Source: Paragordius varius
Taxonomy: Eukaryota; Nematomorpha
Reading direction: 5' to 3'
NCBI GenBank assembly: GCA_964247055.1
Contig: OZ176056.1
Span: forward strand, 8,866,001-8,930,000
Length of the DNA: 64,000 bases
The notes under the pieces were generated by a model. That model ran no database searches. It was not told the origin of the DNA and saw only the letters and a program-made list of their open reading frames with translations. Made by a program: the position numbers and the translations under genes. Every line of letters begins with the position of its first letter. The first letter of the stretch is position 1. Of this stretch, positions 19,939-35,881 are shown piece after piece.

Positions 19939-21059
19939 ACACTAGACTACAAATTTTAACTTTTTTTAACTGCCATTTTTGTAAATTTAAAATTTATTTT
20001 ATTAAAGTACATAATTAGTATATCTGAAAAGAAAATTGGTCTAGCATGGAAGAATTTTTTTATATTAGAGTATATCGATAATTTTTGGCCCCGATTTAAC
20101 ATTAAACTCGAAATTTCGAAAATTTAAAGTTTTAGATATGAAGCCAAGTATTTTATATCATTCGAAAGAGCGCAAAAAACTGCATCTTTTAAATGGTAGT
20201 AAGTCATTCATTTTAATCAATCGGATGTAAAAGATATTTGGATTTAAATGGTCGAAATTTTCAATCCTTAAATAAGTCAAGAATTTTCAAAAACAACTAA
20301 TTTGAAAATCATATAAATTATTTTAATATAATTATTAGGGTTATATTAGTATTTAATTTAAAAAAATGTTTGAAAAGACTTTTGGCTTGCTTTTTAAATA
20401 AAAATTATTATTATCATAAATATTTCACCTAATGGATACTAAAATGCATAGTTATAACTGTAAATCTATTATATAATGGCTATAAAAGATCAAAAATACC
20501 TTAAACTTTGTTTTTGTCTTTAAAATTTCGAAATTATCAGCATTATAAAGAAAATAAATTAATATTGATGTGGTAGTTTTTAAAAAACTAAAAACTTAAA
20601 AATGGCTGTTTTGAGTGACATAAAAGCAATAAAAAAATGTTTTAATCAAAAAAACTTTCTTGTGTTATCTTTTTTGGACATTCATCACCATCTAAACAAA
20701 GTTTGAGCTATTTCCATCCATTAGTTTTAAAATTATAATAATTAAAAAAAATGGCTTCGCGCGTTTGTCGCTCTTTGTGTCCAATATTAACTGTCGATAG
20801 AATAAATATTAGTATACATTTTATAGAGTTTTTAATACTCTTTCGAATGATATATTACAAATGGGCATTACTTGTATATTTTCAAAGAAAAACATTTTTT
20901 AGTAAAATTTTGATAAAGAGGGCGCATAATCAAATAAATCAAATAATACAAAATTCTTCCAACGAGTTTTAATTTTTATTTCAGATTTACTGTTAAAATG
21001 ATACTAAATATCAGAAAATTCAAAAAACTCGAGTGGCAGAAAAATTTGTTGTCTAGTGT
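19939..21059. mobile_element. 1.12-kb foldback element at the duplication junction
   Basis: Left end ACACTAGACTACAAATTTT; the right end read inversely is ACACTAGACAACAAATTTT. Inner blocks also face each other, for example TATCATTCGAAAGAG near 20153 and its inverse near 20838. No transposase is visible, so it looks like a non-autonomous DNA element. It occupies almost all the sequence between duplication copies A and B. Confidence 0.65.
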
Positions 21060-21148
21060 AATCTTTTAAATTTATCAATAATTATTATGCTCATTTTTAC
21101 TGTATTAAAAATATTTATCTATAAATTAATTAGGAAAATTTATGATAG

Positions 21149-24040
<2,892 letters not shown>

Positions 24041-24570
24041 TTCAATTGATTTTTATAAATTATGTGGTTGTATAAATATATTTTTGCTTACAATTATTTT
24101 GTAAACTAATAAAAAAAATTCTAAAATAGGTATTATAGATTAAGTTTTTTTTTCCGAGGTAATTTTTTAAAGCAGGCATAAAGGGTATAATGTAATACGG
24201 TAAAGGCATAAATTATACGGACAAAAGGTAAAACATAAAGACAAATACTTTTTATTCGAAAAAACCATTGTACTTTTTTAAACTTTAATCTTTTTCATAA
24301 ATAATATCAGAACCATAAAAACTCTGTATTATATATATATGAACCAAAATTTTATATAAAAAAGTAAAAAAATAAAAATAAGGCTTCAGATTTATTAACA
24401 CACGTATTTTCGTTGTTTAAAGTGTACTACTATATTAAAATGTGGTTATTGTAATATAGTCAGTCCACTAATATAATTGTTTAAAATTTTGGATAAAAAG
24501 TATAAAATTTTAATAAGAGGAGATCTTTGAATCCTGAGAAGGCGTGAGTAGTATATACATATTTTCATAT

Positions 24571-27500
24571 CTATCCATATTTCATTTGAACTTTTTGTCG
24601 AATTAACACGGATTTGATAAACTTTTTCCAAAGCATTAAAGCTTTCTTAGATATTTTCTAAACTCAGAAGAAAAAAATAAAATTAAATATTTTATTAAAT
24701 GTTAAAAAATTTATAAATATTATATTTTACAATTAAAGACAAACCTCTTTTTCAGAATTCTCAGCAGCTATTTGGTATCTGTCATATTCATCCAATAACC
24801 TTTATTTATATACAGTAAGTAAAAATTGAAATTATACGGACAAAGCGTAAAATTATAAAGACAAATAATTATCTTTAAAAGACAACCCCCTGTACTTTTT
24901 TTAACCTTATTTTTTTTATAAACTAATTAATTACACATTTGTAAAATATATGATTGATTGTGTTTCATATCTGGCAATTTAAAACAATAAGTCATGTGTA
25001 ATAAAACAAATCTAAAAAAGTTTTGAAAAACAATGTGGTTTAAATAAAGTTTCGGATAAAAAAAGCAACTAATAATGTTAAAACTCAAACAATTACTTAA
25101 AAACTACATAGACTATGTAAGAAATATTGAAACTTGTATAAAAAATTATTTGGCTTTATTAACAAAGAAACGGTATCTTAATTTTTGGTTGATATCTCTC
25201 TCTAAAAAAGTCTTTGGATTTAAAAAATATAGTTTTTTTTTCAAAAAAAAATCATATAGTTTTAGGAAGCAAAATGTGTTTTTTAACTTTTGCAAAATAA
25301 GTTTGAAAAATTTATGGCAAAAAATCTGGAAAAACTGTTTTTAATCTTTTTCGAGAATGACCCATCCATCTATGATGGGGAAAGCGTGACCCCCACTAAA
25401 TTTTTGATAGGACTAGGTCGCATCGCAGTTCTTAGAAGTAAGTTAAAACTTTAAATATAACGTTGAAACTTATTTTTCAAAACTTAATAGCTAGAAAATC
25501 TGAAAACAACCATCAATCTAAACATATATCAATTTCATTCAATTAAGTGAAAAAAAGCAAAATTCGGCAAAAAAAACGCAAACCGTAAACTACCTTTCTT
25601 GATCTTGTTCGAGAATGACCCATCCATCTATGATGAGAAAAGCGATACCTTCGCTAAATTATTGATAAGACTAGGACTCAGTTCTTTATACTAAGTTTAA
25701 ACTTTAAATATCACGTTTTACACTTATTTTTCAAAATTTTATAGCTAAAAAATTTGAAAAAAAGCTGCAAAGACCGTTGTATTACAGAACTACCCTACCT
25801 ATCAATCTATCAACATTTAAAATTTTCAATTTGTTTGCATTCAATTAAGTGAAAAAAAGCAAAATCCTGAAAAAAAACGCAAACCACCACCTTTCTTGAT
25901 CCTGTTCGAGAATGACACATCCATCTATGATGGGGAAAGCGTGACCCCCACCAAATTTTTGATAAGACTAGGTCTCAGTTCTTTATAGGAAGTTAAAACC
26001 TTAAATATCACGTTTTAACTTATTTTTTAACATTTAATGGCTAAAAAATCTGAAAACAACCATCAATCTATCAACATTTAAAATTTTCAATTTGTTTAAG
26101 CGCAAAAAAATCCTGAAAAAAACGCAAATCACACACCTTTCTTGATCTTGTTCGAGAATGACCCATCCATCTATGATGGGGAAAGCGTGACCCCCGTATA
26201 GTAAGTTTAACACTTATTAAAACTTAATAGCTAAAAAATCTGAAAAAAAGCTGCAAAGACCGTATGTTACAAAGCTACTCAACTACCAATCAATCTATCA
26301 ACATCTAAAACATATATCAATTTCATTCAATTAAACGCAAAAATAAAATCCTGAAAAAAAACGCAAACACTAAACCTTTCTTGATCTTGTTCGAGAATGA
26401 CCCATCCATCTATGATGGGGAAAGCGTGACCCCCGCTAAATTCCCAACCTCTCATGGCGGGAACGCATTGTAATCCGCCACCTCCGCCGTTTGGACCTAA
26501 TCTTTGTGCAACTCGGTTTAAGCCCGGAAGACCGGACAAATAAACACAACCCAGGGGGAGCATTGACATTTTAAAGAGTTCCACGTTTCCGTACGTATTA
26601 ACTGGGATTTTTCCCTGTATCATAACATTCAATGATTAAGGTTTGAAAATGATTGATATAACATAACGGATAACAACAATACAATAAAATATAATTGGTG
26701 AATTTGTAAATAGACCACGTATTAACTGGAATTTTTCCCTGTATAATAACATTGAATGATTAAGGTTTGAAAATGATTGATAAAACATAACGGATAACAA
26801 CAATACAATAAAATATAATTGGTGAATTTGTAAATAGACCACGTATTAACTGGAATTTTTCCCTGTATAAATTATAAGTGTAATAAAAATTATAAAATTT
26901 TTTAAAAAAACTAAGGGTAAGGTTTTTTGAAGATGATTGATATATAACGGAATTTAACAAAACAGTAAAATAATTGGTAAATTTTTAAATAGACACATTA
27001 AAATTGTGTGATAAAACTGTAAACTTTTGATGTCACATTAATTTATGTTGTAATTAGACATAATATGGTTAAAAATACAGTAAAAATTAGTAAAAACACC
27101 TCACAAAAGAGTATAGCAAAATAAAATTAATAAAAGTAATTCACTTGATTAGATATTTTAATTAATTTTGCATTCAAAAACTAAATAATAAAAAATTAAA
27201 TTTTTTATTAAATAAAAATCAAAAAAAAATTTACATCCACTACAGGGGGCGGTATGTATGGTTCTGTTTGCCATATGCCAAATAACTCCTCTTTACTCCG
27301 ATTTTCATTGACCACATTCAATGCATTTGAATCTTTGAGAATTAAAAAATTTTAAGAATTTAAAATATAAACTTTTTTAATAAACCAGATGCTAAATATC
27401 GGCATCTGAGCCTTTTTTTACAAAAAATATTTTATTTTTTCTTATAATAAGTAAATCGATATAAAAAAAATTAAATTTAAAGATACCATTTTGTTAAAAT

Positions 27501-30500
27501 CTTGTTAAGGCTTAAAAATACATTAGACTATAAGTTTATGGGAATATATATAACACAATTTTTTATTAGTTATCTCTATAAAACTACAATCTTATTTAAA
27601 AAGCTGAAAAAAGCCTTCATAACCACTATTACATAAACTAAATAGATCATTGAAACAAAATTAACAATCCAAAACTCCTCTATAAGAAACACAAAAAATT
27701 TACAGACAAAATTAACAAAATATATTTGAAATATCTATAAAATTATATAATTTTACCACAATTAGTTTCAGATGCATTGTTGAGTATTGATGCCTTATTT
27801 TCAATATCATCTCCAATGTTGTCTGTATTGTATCGTTGTAAACCTTTTAGTTTAAGTCGACGTCTTAACATGAGTTCTTTGAAACTTGGTCGTTTAATAA
27901 CGAGTTTATACCCGATTTCACCCGTTTTTATAAGTCTGGCATCTTCTTTCAACCAATTCAACCGTGGTTTAAGGACATGTAAATGATCTTTGCGCAAATA
28001 TATGGGTTCACCTTTTGAAAATATTTTGTAATATACCAACCATATTTACAGTTTAAATTCAAATTCACCCTCCTTGAACAATTCAAATTTACCCTTGAAC
28101 AATTCAAATTCCCCCTCGACTAATTCAAATTCACCCTTAAACAGTTCAAATATACCCTTCTTGAACAATTCAAATTCACCCTCGACTAATTCAAATTCAC
28201 CCTTAAACAGTTCAAATATACCCTTGAAAATAATTTATGTGTTTTTCTACGATTAAAAATCCCTATACTTTATAATATTTTCAAATGAAATTTTGTTTAA
28301 CATTAATATATTGTGGAAAAAATAATAAACTATGCCGTAAACATATATTTCATATTAATGATGATTTTTATTTAGCTCGAAAACACATTTTATTTTTAGG
28401 GTAAATTTGAATTGTAAATGGTATATATATAATAAAAAAAGTAAGGTAAAAACAATTAATTTGTATAGAACTACATTAAAAATGGATATTTAAGAATTTA
28501 AAAATTTAAATTATATAACTATTGTTTGTTCATAATATAAAGATTATTTCTGTGTTTCAAATCCATAGTTTTTAAAGTATGGGGTCAAAATATGGTAAAA
28601 ATTAAAATTATACAGCCAAAACGTAAATCTAAAAGGCAAATATTTTTTAAAGGAAACCTTGGTTTTATTTCAAATTAAATATTTACCACAATCGCAATTA
28701 TAAATTCAATTTCTTGTGTATTAATAAATTATAACTTAATTTTGTATATTGAAACCCTACTATAAGGAGTTTTATTGAAAAAAAACATATCAAAGTTAAA
28801 AAAATATGATTGTCTTTCTTTAGTTTAAACTAATTTATCTATTCAAACTGTAAATAGTCTAAAACAATATTAAATTAGTAATTTTACCTTTAACAAAACC
28901 CACAGGTTTTGCATCGGGCGGGTAAATAGCTTGATTTCTTAACAAATGCCTTTTCAAAACATACAAGGGATGATCTTTAAAAGCATTGATTGTGTTGGGC
29001 ATAGGTCTTTTTTCCAATGTATCTAAAGTGCATAATAAAGCAAATCGTTGTTTAAAACTTTTTGTTAAAAAATATTTTAATATTTATACTTTAAAAACAA
29101 AAAATAGAGTTTCTTTTTAAAAATGATATAAAAAACTAATTTTACATTTAAATTTATAATGCCTCGGCCAATGTAATAATATCTTATGTTTGACCATTTA
29201 TAGTTTTATCATAAAAGCTAAAATATCATAAAACACATAATAATAAACAAAAAATGTTTTAACAAAATTTCCATAAAGTTTTAAAATATAAAAAATACTG
29301 TATCGTAATTTATATAAATATACAACCTAAAATTTCTTGTTGAACATTTTTCTTGATTTTCAACAATTCATGCTTAGGTTTCAAGAGTGGATTTACGCAA
29401 TTTTTAACTTTAGTTTTAGTTTTTTTATTATTGGAGTGGTGTTGTTTCAAATTTAGCAAGGTTTTGGCTTTATTGAGTTTCATTAAAGTAGCATCCCACC
29501 AGGGTCCTTCATCGCTTCTCTGAGAAATTCTGAGTTTTCGACCATTAAAATGCCAATCTGAACTATATTTTTGGGTTAAATCAATCAGAATTCCTGTATC
29601 GTCAATGCCTAATCAAAATTTTAGAAATAATTTCTAATTTATATTTGCCAACATTATTTTTATAATCCATTAAAAATTAACTTTTTTTTATTTTATATCT
29701 ACACTTTTGAAATCATATTGGATATATCAAGAATTAATATACTCATATGAGCATTTAAAATGAAAAATTTTATATAAATTTTTTACCATATATCATTACT
29801 ATTCATTTTCCAGGCCAAAAAATGAAAAAAAATATAATAAAAATAAGTTTAAAAATATTTAAAAACTAAAAAAACCACAAAAATACTTTAAAAAGCATAT
29901 TATAATTAACCTACAACATAAGCTAAAGGTTTATTTATGGATAGAGAAGCAATGGCATTTTCAGGACTGCCAGAATTTGAATTTTCTGGTAAATTTGACA
30001 AAATATTTTCCATATTTCCCATTTCATTCTCATTTGCAATTGAATTATTTAGAGAATTTTTGTTGAGTGTTTTATCAACAAAATATTTTGATGTTCTTGA
30101 TATTGAATTACGTTTTTTATCATTAATACTATTATTATTAGTTTTTAAGTTAAAATCTAAATCCAACATATCAAAATTATCAAAATCAAGATTTAGCATA
30201 TCATTTTTTGCATTTTCAATATCAACTTTCCCATTTAAATTACTATTGACATTTTGATTTCGAGTAACTTTTATGTTTGATTTTTTTGTAGAGGTTTTAG
30301 GTTGTTCTTTTACAACAGGGGTTGACCTATCTTTGAATAAAATTTTAATATTCACCTTAATTTCTATAAATTTAAGTCATCCGAAAATTTATACAAAAAT
30401 AGCCAAAAAATTATATTTACTTATAAAAATTAAAATAATAAAAATTAAAAAAATTAAAAAAAAAATTTGTAAAAATCATAAATGTCCAATGTTTATAAAA

Positions 30501-33500
30501 AATCTTACTTGGCAGGAACTAAGTTTAATGTTTTCCAATATGAGGTAGCATGCTCATTCTTGGTATTCAATTCTATTTCAGAATTTTTGCGTTTTCGTTT
30601 TTTTAAATTTGAATTCTCTTGTTGAATATTTTTACCGTTTTTATCATTAATATAAACTTCAATCCAATAATGTATATTGGGTGATATAACAGCTGTATTG
30701 GAATTACAATAAAATTATTATACGGACAAAACGTAAGAATCTAAAAGACAAATATATTGTTTTTCAAAAGACATCCATACATTTTTAAACCTCAAATTTT
30801 CCCTATTAAAATCATTTAATTATAACGAAAAATATATAATAATTAATTAAATTACCAATATACATTTCTATTTCGGGCTTAAATTACAATTTAGGTCAAT
30901 GAGTTTTATTATAAAAAATCAAGATATTATGTGATTGTCTTTAAGAAAAAAAATTTTTTTTTATATTTTTATTTTTTGTCCGTATACTTTTAATTTTTAC
31001 TGTACTTATCAGATTTTACTTAAACCAAATTTTCATTTAATATATACCAATTCAAATTAACCTTTGAACATTTCAAATTCACCAATTATATGTGTTTTCG
31101 GACTAATATAATTCATCAGTATTAATATGAAATATATATTTATGGCATAGTGAATTATTTTAAGTATTATTTTATTTTTGAACGAAATCGTATTTTTAGA
31201 AATATGGAAAAATATAGGTATAATTTTTAATCTTAAAAACCACACATAATTTATTTTAGAGTAAATTTGAATTTTTCAAGAATAATGAAGTTTAAATGGT
31301 ATATAATATTTAAAACCAAAAAACCAAAAAATGCAATCTTTAAAACATTAAAATAAATCAATCAACCTATTGTACCTTTATTATCCATTTTATTTTCGCT
31401 GTAAAAACTTTGTTGAATTTTAAGGGGCGTGGGTTGAATATTACAAATTAGACGTGTAGGTATACCAAAACAGCGTAAAACTATCCCAGCTAATACATTT
31501 ATATACCCACTGGCATTAAATGTTAAGGAGGGTGCAGTTTTATTCTCAGCAGTTAAATTTAGAGTATTCTGAGGTTTTTTGACAGATGAATTTTCATTAT
31601 TTTTAGTTAAAATTTTAGAATTTCTGACATTTTCATGATTCCAATCAGGATCCTTTTTTATATTAGTACTTTGCATTTTTTTAGATTTTGCATTGTTTAA
31701 AGATGATTTTGGAATATTTTTAGCGGTTTTAAGTGTTTTAAATTTGCGCAGTTTATTGTATTGTTGAAAGCAATTTTCAATATTTGAATTATAAAGTTTC
31801 AAAAATAATTGGTCAGGATTACATTTACCATACAATGTTATAGTAAATAAGGATATTATTGAACGAAAATTTTGATTGCAATTTTGAATTTCATTTTTGT
31901 TACAAGTCCAATTAACAGCGCCTGTAGAACTAAAGGTCTCCTATAAAATAGAAACAAAAATTTTATTAATTTTTAAATAGTTATAAATAAACTAATTTTT
32001 CAATAAAAATTGAAATTATACGGATAAAATGTAACCCCATACTTTTTAAATCTTGATTTTTTTTTAAATAAAACTCCAAAGTATAGAATAGAAATGTATA
32101 TTATAGGTAATACAATCAATTACATATTTTACGATTGTTATTAAGTATTTTTAATGGTATAAATTAGGGTTTAAAAAAGTATGGTTGTCTTTTGGAAAAA
32201 ATATTTGTCTTTATATTTTTACATTTTGTCCGTAAAATTTTAATTTTTACTGTAAAATAAGGTATATGTTAATTTGTGAACAAAAAAATTATATCCAATT
32301 TTAATTTTTTCAAATATGAAACTCTAAAAAATTCAAATTAATTAAAAAAACAAAAAAAGTGGTTATTAAAAATACTCTCTAAATTTACAATGTTCATGTT
32401 TTTTATTTTTTCAAAAATAAAGCATATTAAAAAGGTTTTCAATGTCAAACCCAAATTCCAGAACCTAAATCTATATAAAAAATAATCTATTAAACTAAAA
32501 TTATACGGACAAAATGTATAAATATGCCATTTATAGTTCAAATTCACCCTTAAACAATTCAAATTCACCCTCGAACAATTCAAATTCACCCTTGAACAAT
32601 TCATTTTCACCCTAAAAAAAATTATGTGTTTTCAAACTAATATGACTCATATTAATATGAAATATATCTTTATGATTTATTTTTTTAATATTATTTTGAA
32701 TTATTTAAGGGTGAATTTGAATTATTTAAGGGTGAATTTGAAGTATAAATGGTATATAAGGTAAATTTTTTAATCAAAAAACAACGCCATACTTTTTTAA
32801 ACCTTAATTTATCCTAAAAAATCGCTATATTACGATTGGTAAATATTTGATATTGATTAAGTAACAAATTTACATTAAATATCGCTATATTACGATTAGT
32901 AAAAATTTAATATTTGAGAACTAATTTATATATCTATTTTACGCTTTGCTATGTAAAAACAATGAGTTTTTAACAATTATGGGTGGTTTTGTCTTTTAAA
33001 ACAAAAAAACTGTAAAACTTTTAAGTTTTTCCATCCGTATAATTTCACTTTTTACTGTAAAACAAAAATCAAACCTTAATCCATTTTATAATGGCGGGGA
33101 TATCATAAGTGCAGGAATTTCCAACTTTCCTCATAAACCAAAAACCATGCAATTCATTACGTTTTAGCGTTTTTGTGGAAATTTTTTTGTTTTTTAAACT
33201 TGCTTTTGACTTTTCAAGACCATTAAAATGAGTTTTTTGTGTTTTACGACGTTTTCTAGGGGGCGTATTCATATCTAAAATGGGGCAATTATTTTAATGT
33301 TATTAATAAAAAACATTTAAATATAAATGTATAATCATTTTGTATAAGTCGGAAATTTAATAAAAATAAAAATATGTTTAATTTTTAGCAGAATTTTAAA
33401 ACTTAAAAATTTAATTTTTAGCAAAATAAAATTGATATAATTACTATTTTTACCATTTTTTGATGCATCTCGATTATTTTCCGATTTCAAAGCAACATTA

Positions 33501-34211
33501 GAAGAAAGAATATTTAGTATGAGATTTTGAAGATTGATATTCATGAGTATATTTGTGTTCACATATTGAATATGAGCCAGTATAGTCAATAAATGTACCT
33601 AATAAATAAAAATGATTAAAAAAAAATTAGTAAAAAAAATTATAAAAACGCAAAAACTTAAAGACAAATTTTTACATAAAGAGACATATGTTTTACCTAT
33701 TTGTTCTTGAAAACTCAAAATGATAAGTTACAAAAATAAATGTGGTTAATTAATTAAGTTTATTGTTTGGTTTTTGTAATATTGTTATGATGTTTAATTT
33801 ATAATACTTGGTGTATTTTCTCTAAAACATACAATTTTCTTTGTTGGGCAACTTTTTCTTTGAGTTTTTTAATTAACAATTTTTTGTTTTCTTCATTCAT
33901 TAAACCCCTATTTTTAAGATAATTGGAAATACTTTGATAAATCGGTCAGAGCTTGACTATTTAAATTTATCTCCAAAACATCATTAGAAGACGATTGAAT
34001 TGTAGATTCTTCTTCTTTAATTATAGTTGTTTGATTTTTTATGTTTTCAATAATCTGCGCGTCAACTAAATCATGAGAAGGTTGAATATTAGAATCATCC
34101 ACGTCTTCCCAATCACTTTCTTCATCGTCGGATTCAGACTTAAAAATAAAATTTTATTACTACTTTCAAAGGCTTTGTTTCTATTTTTGGAGTTTTAAAA
34201 CGCGTTTTCAT
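24571..34211 (-). CDS. XPC: XPC/Rad4 DNA damage recognition protein
   Basis: XPC senses helix distortion and starts global-genome nucleotide excision repair, with RAD23 and centrin as partners. Exons: 34211-34164, 34138-33933, 33907-33808, 33598-33454, 33274-33075, 31940-31367 (or 31376), 30692-30509, about 30326-29911, 29608-29327, 29022-28888, 28011-27757, 27332-27235, 26614-26376, 24799-24745, 24657-24571; about 1007 residues (human 940). Start MKTRFKTPK is followed by an acidic patch SESDDEESDWEDV. Transglutaminase-like fold: VHLLTILAH (from about 119), GIVLRCFGIPTRL and HYWIEVYI. BHD1 contains FKDHPLYVLKRHLLRNQAIYP, BHD2 contains LFGIWQTEPYIPPP, BHD3 contains YGNVELFKMSMLPLGC, and the tail ends LIRQKVQMKYG. 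Introns 1 and 2 are 25 nt. The acceptor near 30326 is the weakest junction. An alternative 3' exon set lies at 19861-17667. Confidence 0.93.
25345..26375 (-). repeat. Tandem array of XPC exon-end fragments (copy B)
   Basis: Four extra copies (near 26140, 25895, 25600 and 25350) of the last 60-odd nt of the BHD3 exon plus 180-200 nt of intron follow the true exon end at 26376. Most keep GATGGATGGGTCATTCTCGA and a GT after the exon-like end. Several units also carry a strong acceptor-like stretch (CGTTTTTTTTCAG on minus). The exon-like parts are nearly identical to the real exon. Confidence 0.8.
26593..26867 (-). repeat. 125-nt repeat containing XPC exon-start fragments
   Basis: The first 24 or so bases of the BHD3 exon with their acceptor (CAGGGAAAAATTCC on minus) occur at the real exon (26614) and again near 26740 and 26865, at a 125-nt period. 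Each copy is separated by the same TTGAAAATGATTGAT-type intron sequence. Only the lowest-coordinate copy continues into a full exon. Confidence 0.75.
28033..28431. mobile_element. Palindromic MITE, family 2, expanded left arm
   Basis: Left arm has many TTCAAATT(C/T)ACCCT units; right end AATTGTAAATGGTATATATA. Its edge lies about 20 nt before the acceptor of XPC exon 28011-27757 and supplies part of that intron end. Confidence 0.65.
28591..28855. mobile_element. Palindromic MITE, family 1, partial
   Basis: Left end TATGGTAAAAATTAAAAT then CAAAACGTAAATCT. The right arm is eroded beyond TTGTCTTTCTTTAG. Same XPC intron as the family-2 copy at 28033. Confidence 0.45.
30705..31004. mobile_element. 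Palindromic MITE, family 1, next to XPC acceptor
   Basis: TACAATAAAATTATTATACG to TTTTAATTTTTACTGTA. The left edge is only 12 nt from XPC exon 30692. With the family-2 element at 31040-31307 it makes up most of the 674-nt intron. Confidence 0.7.
31040..31307. mobile_element. Palindromic MITE, family 2
   Basis: Ends TATATACCAATTCAAATTAA and AAGTTTAAATGGTATATAAT; core ACACATAATTTATTTTAGAG. Same XPC intron as the preceding entry. Confidence 0.6.
32001..32254. mobile_element. Palindromic MITE, family 1
   Basis: CAATAAAAATTGAAATTATA to TTTTAATTTTTACTGTA. Lies in the XPC intron 31941-33074, which also holds a family-2 copy and a second, truncated family-1 copy ending at 33059 (TTTCACTTTTTACTGTA). 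Confidence 0.65.
32524..32760. mobile_element. Palindromic MITE, family 2
   Basis: AATATGCCATTTATAGTTCA to AAGTATAAATGGTATATAAG; arms have three CACCCTTNAACAATTCA units. It is inserted into, or abuts, a family-1 arm (ATTATACGGACAAAATGTAT at about 32500). Confidence 0.62.
33908..33932 (-). other. 25-nt intron (XPC intron 2)
   Basis: Starts GTATTT and ends AATAG on minus. Removal joins ...LTDLSK to GLMNEENKKLLIKK, leading into the conserved VHLL block in frame. Retained, the frame meets a stop. The same 25-nt length as XPC intron 1 and PSMC2 intron 1 argues for a real intron, not a frameshift. Confidence 0.8.
34139..34163 (-). other. 25-nt intron (XPC intron 1)
   Basis: Starts GTAGTA and ends TTAAG on minus. 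It joins MKTRFKTPKIETKPLK to SESDDEESDWEDV, giving XPC a start codon and the acidic patch typical of the family N-terminus. Confidence 0.78.
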
Positions 34212-34601
34212 TTTAAAATTAAATACCGTCCAACTGCCAAACGTTATATCGTTGTTTCTAAATAATTGAAATAACTTAAAATTGTGTTTAAAAGCCACCA
34301 AGGGTTTTTCATAAAATTTTTAGAACTATTTGAAATATCTGAATAGATCATACGTCTACGAAAGGGAATTTTAATTGTTATTTTTTTAAAATATATAGTA
34401 CCCAATAGACAGCGCTTAAAATTGGGAATAAAATATATGATAAAATTAGGATACCACACATCCATTTCAAACATTCGATTTCTAATGGGGTGCGACAGGG
34501 ATGTGTAAATTTAAGCATAAAAATATGGAATTAATTGAAATCATGGATTGTACTTATATAACAAAAACCGGGTATTCGGGGTGTCTAAAAATATCCTGAT
34601 G

Positions 34602-34634
<33 letters not shown>

Positions 34635-35547
34635 CAAAAATTTAGTTAAGTAAAAGCATTGGGATTATATTGCTTTTGACTTTGGTTTTAACAAATTAAT
34701 TTTATTTTTTGGTAACTGCTTCATATCAGAAAAGGGAAATTTTTTAAAAAAAAAATTGGTGAAAGGTACATGCTTCCTCTAAAAATATCACCAAAATATA
34801 GTTTTAACTACATTTATGCGACAATATTTCCAAAAAAGTAATTTTAGATTTGCTCCAAAAGTCCATAAATTCGCTATTAGTATGGGCGTAAATTTTCCGT
34901 ATTTTCGCGATATTAATTATAAATATGTGCCAAATTTTGATATTAACTAAAAAGATTTTTTAAAAAAGAATATTTAAAATTTTTTTTTTAATTTTGTTGT
35001 TGCGTACTTTGTTTTGAGGCATGATGGAAAAGGTATAAAAACGCTTTATATAAAAACTTTTTTTCTATAAAATTCATTGCTGCTAAATATTTCTATCGCT
35101 TTATAATTTAATCTTAAGGTTAGTTTGCTGTCAAATTTTGGTTAATATTTTTTAAAAAAATAATTTATTGACATCAATTTAAATGAACTTTTAGATCTTA
35201 ATTCCGATGTGATACAAATGTTCAGCATTACCAAATTTTATATATAAAGGGTGGGATAATAAAAAAAAAGTTTTTGACTTGACTTGCAAGTTTTTCATGT
35301 CATGGCTTGCGTTTATATTTATTATTGCTTTAATAATAGGTTATTATCCCTAATACGTTATTTGTGATATATCATTTTTGGTGATTGTTTTTACAGTTAT
35401 TAAGTGTTGGGATTATTGTAAATCTAGATTATCTTTTGGGAATTAAGCATTGTAATAATTGAAACAGTTTGTTTTCCAATAACTTTCTGTCTGATCGAAA
35501 AAATATTTATATAAATGTTTAAATCTAACGTCACTATTATAAATGAT

Positions 35548-35881
35548 GAAAACAATCCGGAAATGATACTACTAGGCAGCCTAATACGGCAAAAACTATC
35601 CTTTTTGGCCACATTATTAGATCTAATTCACTTGAAATTTCACTGATGCTGGCAAAAGTGAGTGGAGCTCATAAGAGAAAGAAAATGGATAACATTCTTA
35701 AAGAAACCAACCAATCATTATCCGAACTAAACGCCAGATCTTGTATTCACAATGAATGGAGAAGTTATATTTGTGTAGCAGAGTCGGAATTGACCTTAGC
35801 AACAATAACAATTTTCAAAAAGACATTTAGCTTATTTGTATTTATAAATGCGCATTTCCAAGCTATTTCAAACCTGATTTA
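35548..35881 (+). mobile_element. LINE ORF2 C-terminal remnant
   Basis: An open stretch of about 110 codons reads GHIIRSNSLEISLMLAK, KRKKMDNILKETNQSLSEL and NEWRSYI. This matches the layout of the C-terminal end of many animal non-LTR retrotransposon proteins (GH-x-x-R-x-(N/S)-x-LE ... K-x-x-x-R ... R-x-x-W(R)). No reverse transcriptase domain is seen upstream, so it is a 5'-truncated, decayed copy. Recognition is by motif layout only. Confidence 0.6.

Noticed and set aside
20751-20972. Open frame MASRVCRSLCPIL... between the duplicated blocks
   Set aside because: It lies inside the foldback element, matches no transposase pattern and overlaps inverted subterminal repeats.
28074-28256. Open frame of Asn/Ser/Pro repeats
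   Set aside because: It is the 21-nt arm repeat of MITE family 2, open because 21 is divisible by 3. It lies inside an XPC intron.
33908-33932. Frameshift in XPC between LTDLSK and GLMNEENKK
   Set aside because: A GT...AG segment of exactly 25 nt removes the shift, and two other introns in the window have the same length, so a micro-intron is the better reading.
35515-35645. Small open frame MFKSNVTIINDENN... on plus
   Set aside because: It overlaps the LINE tail in another frame, and only the latter frame shows a protein-family pattern.
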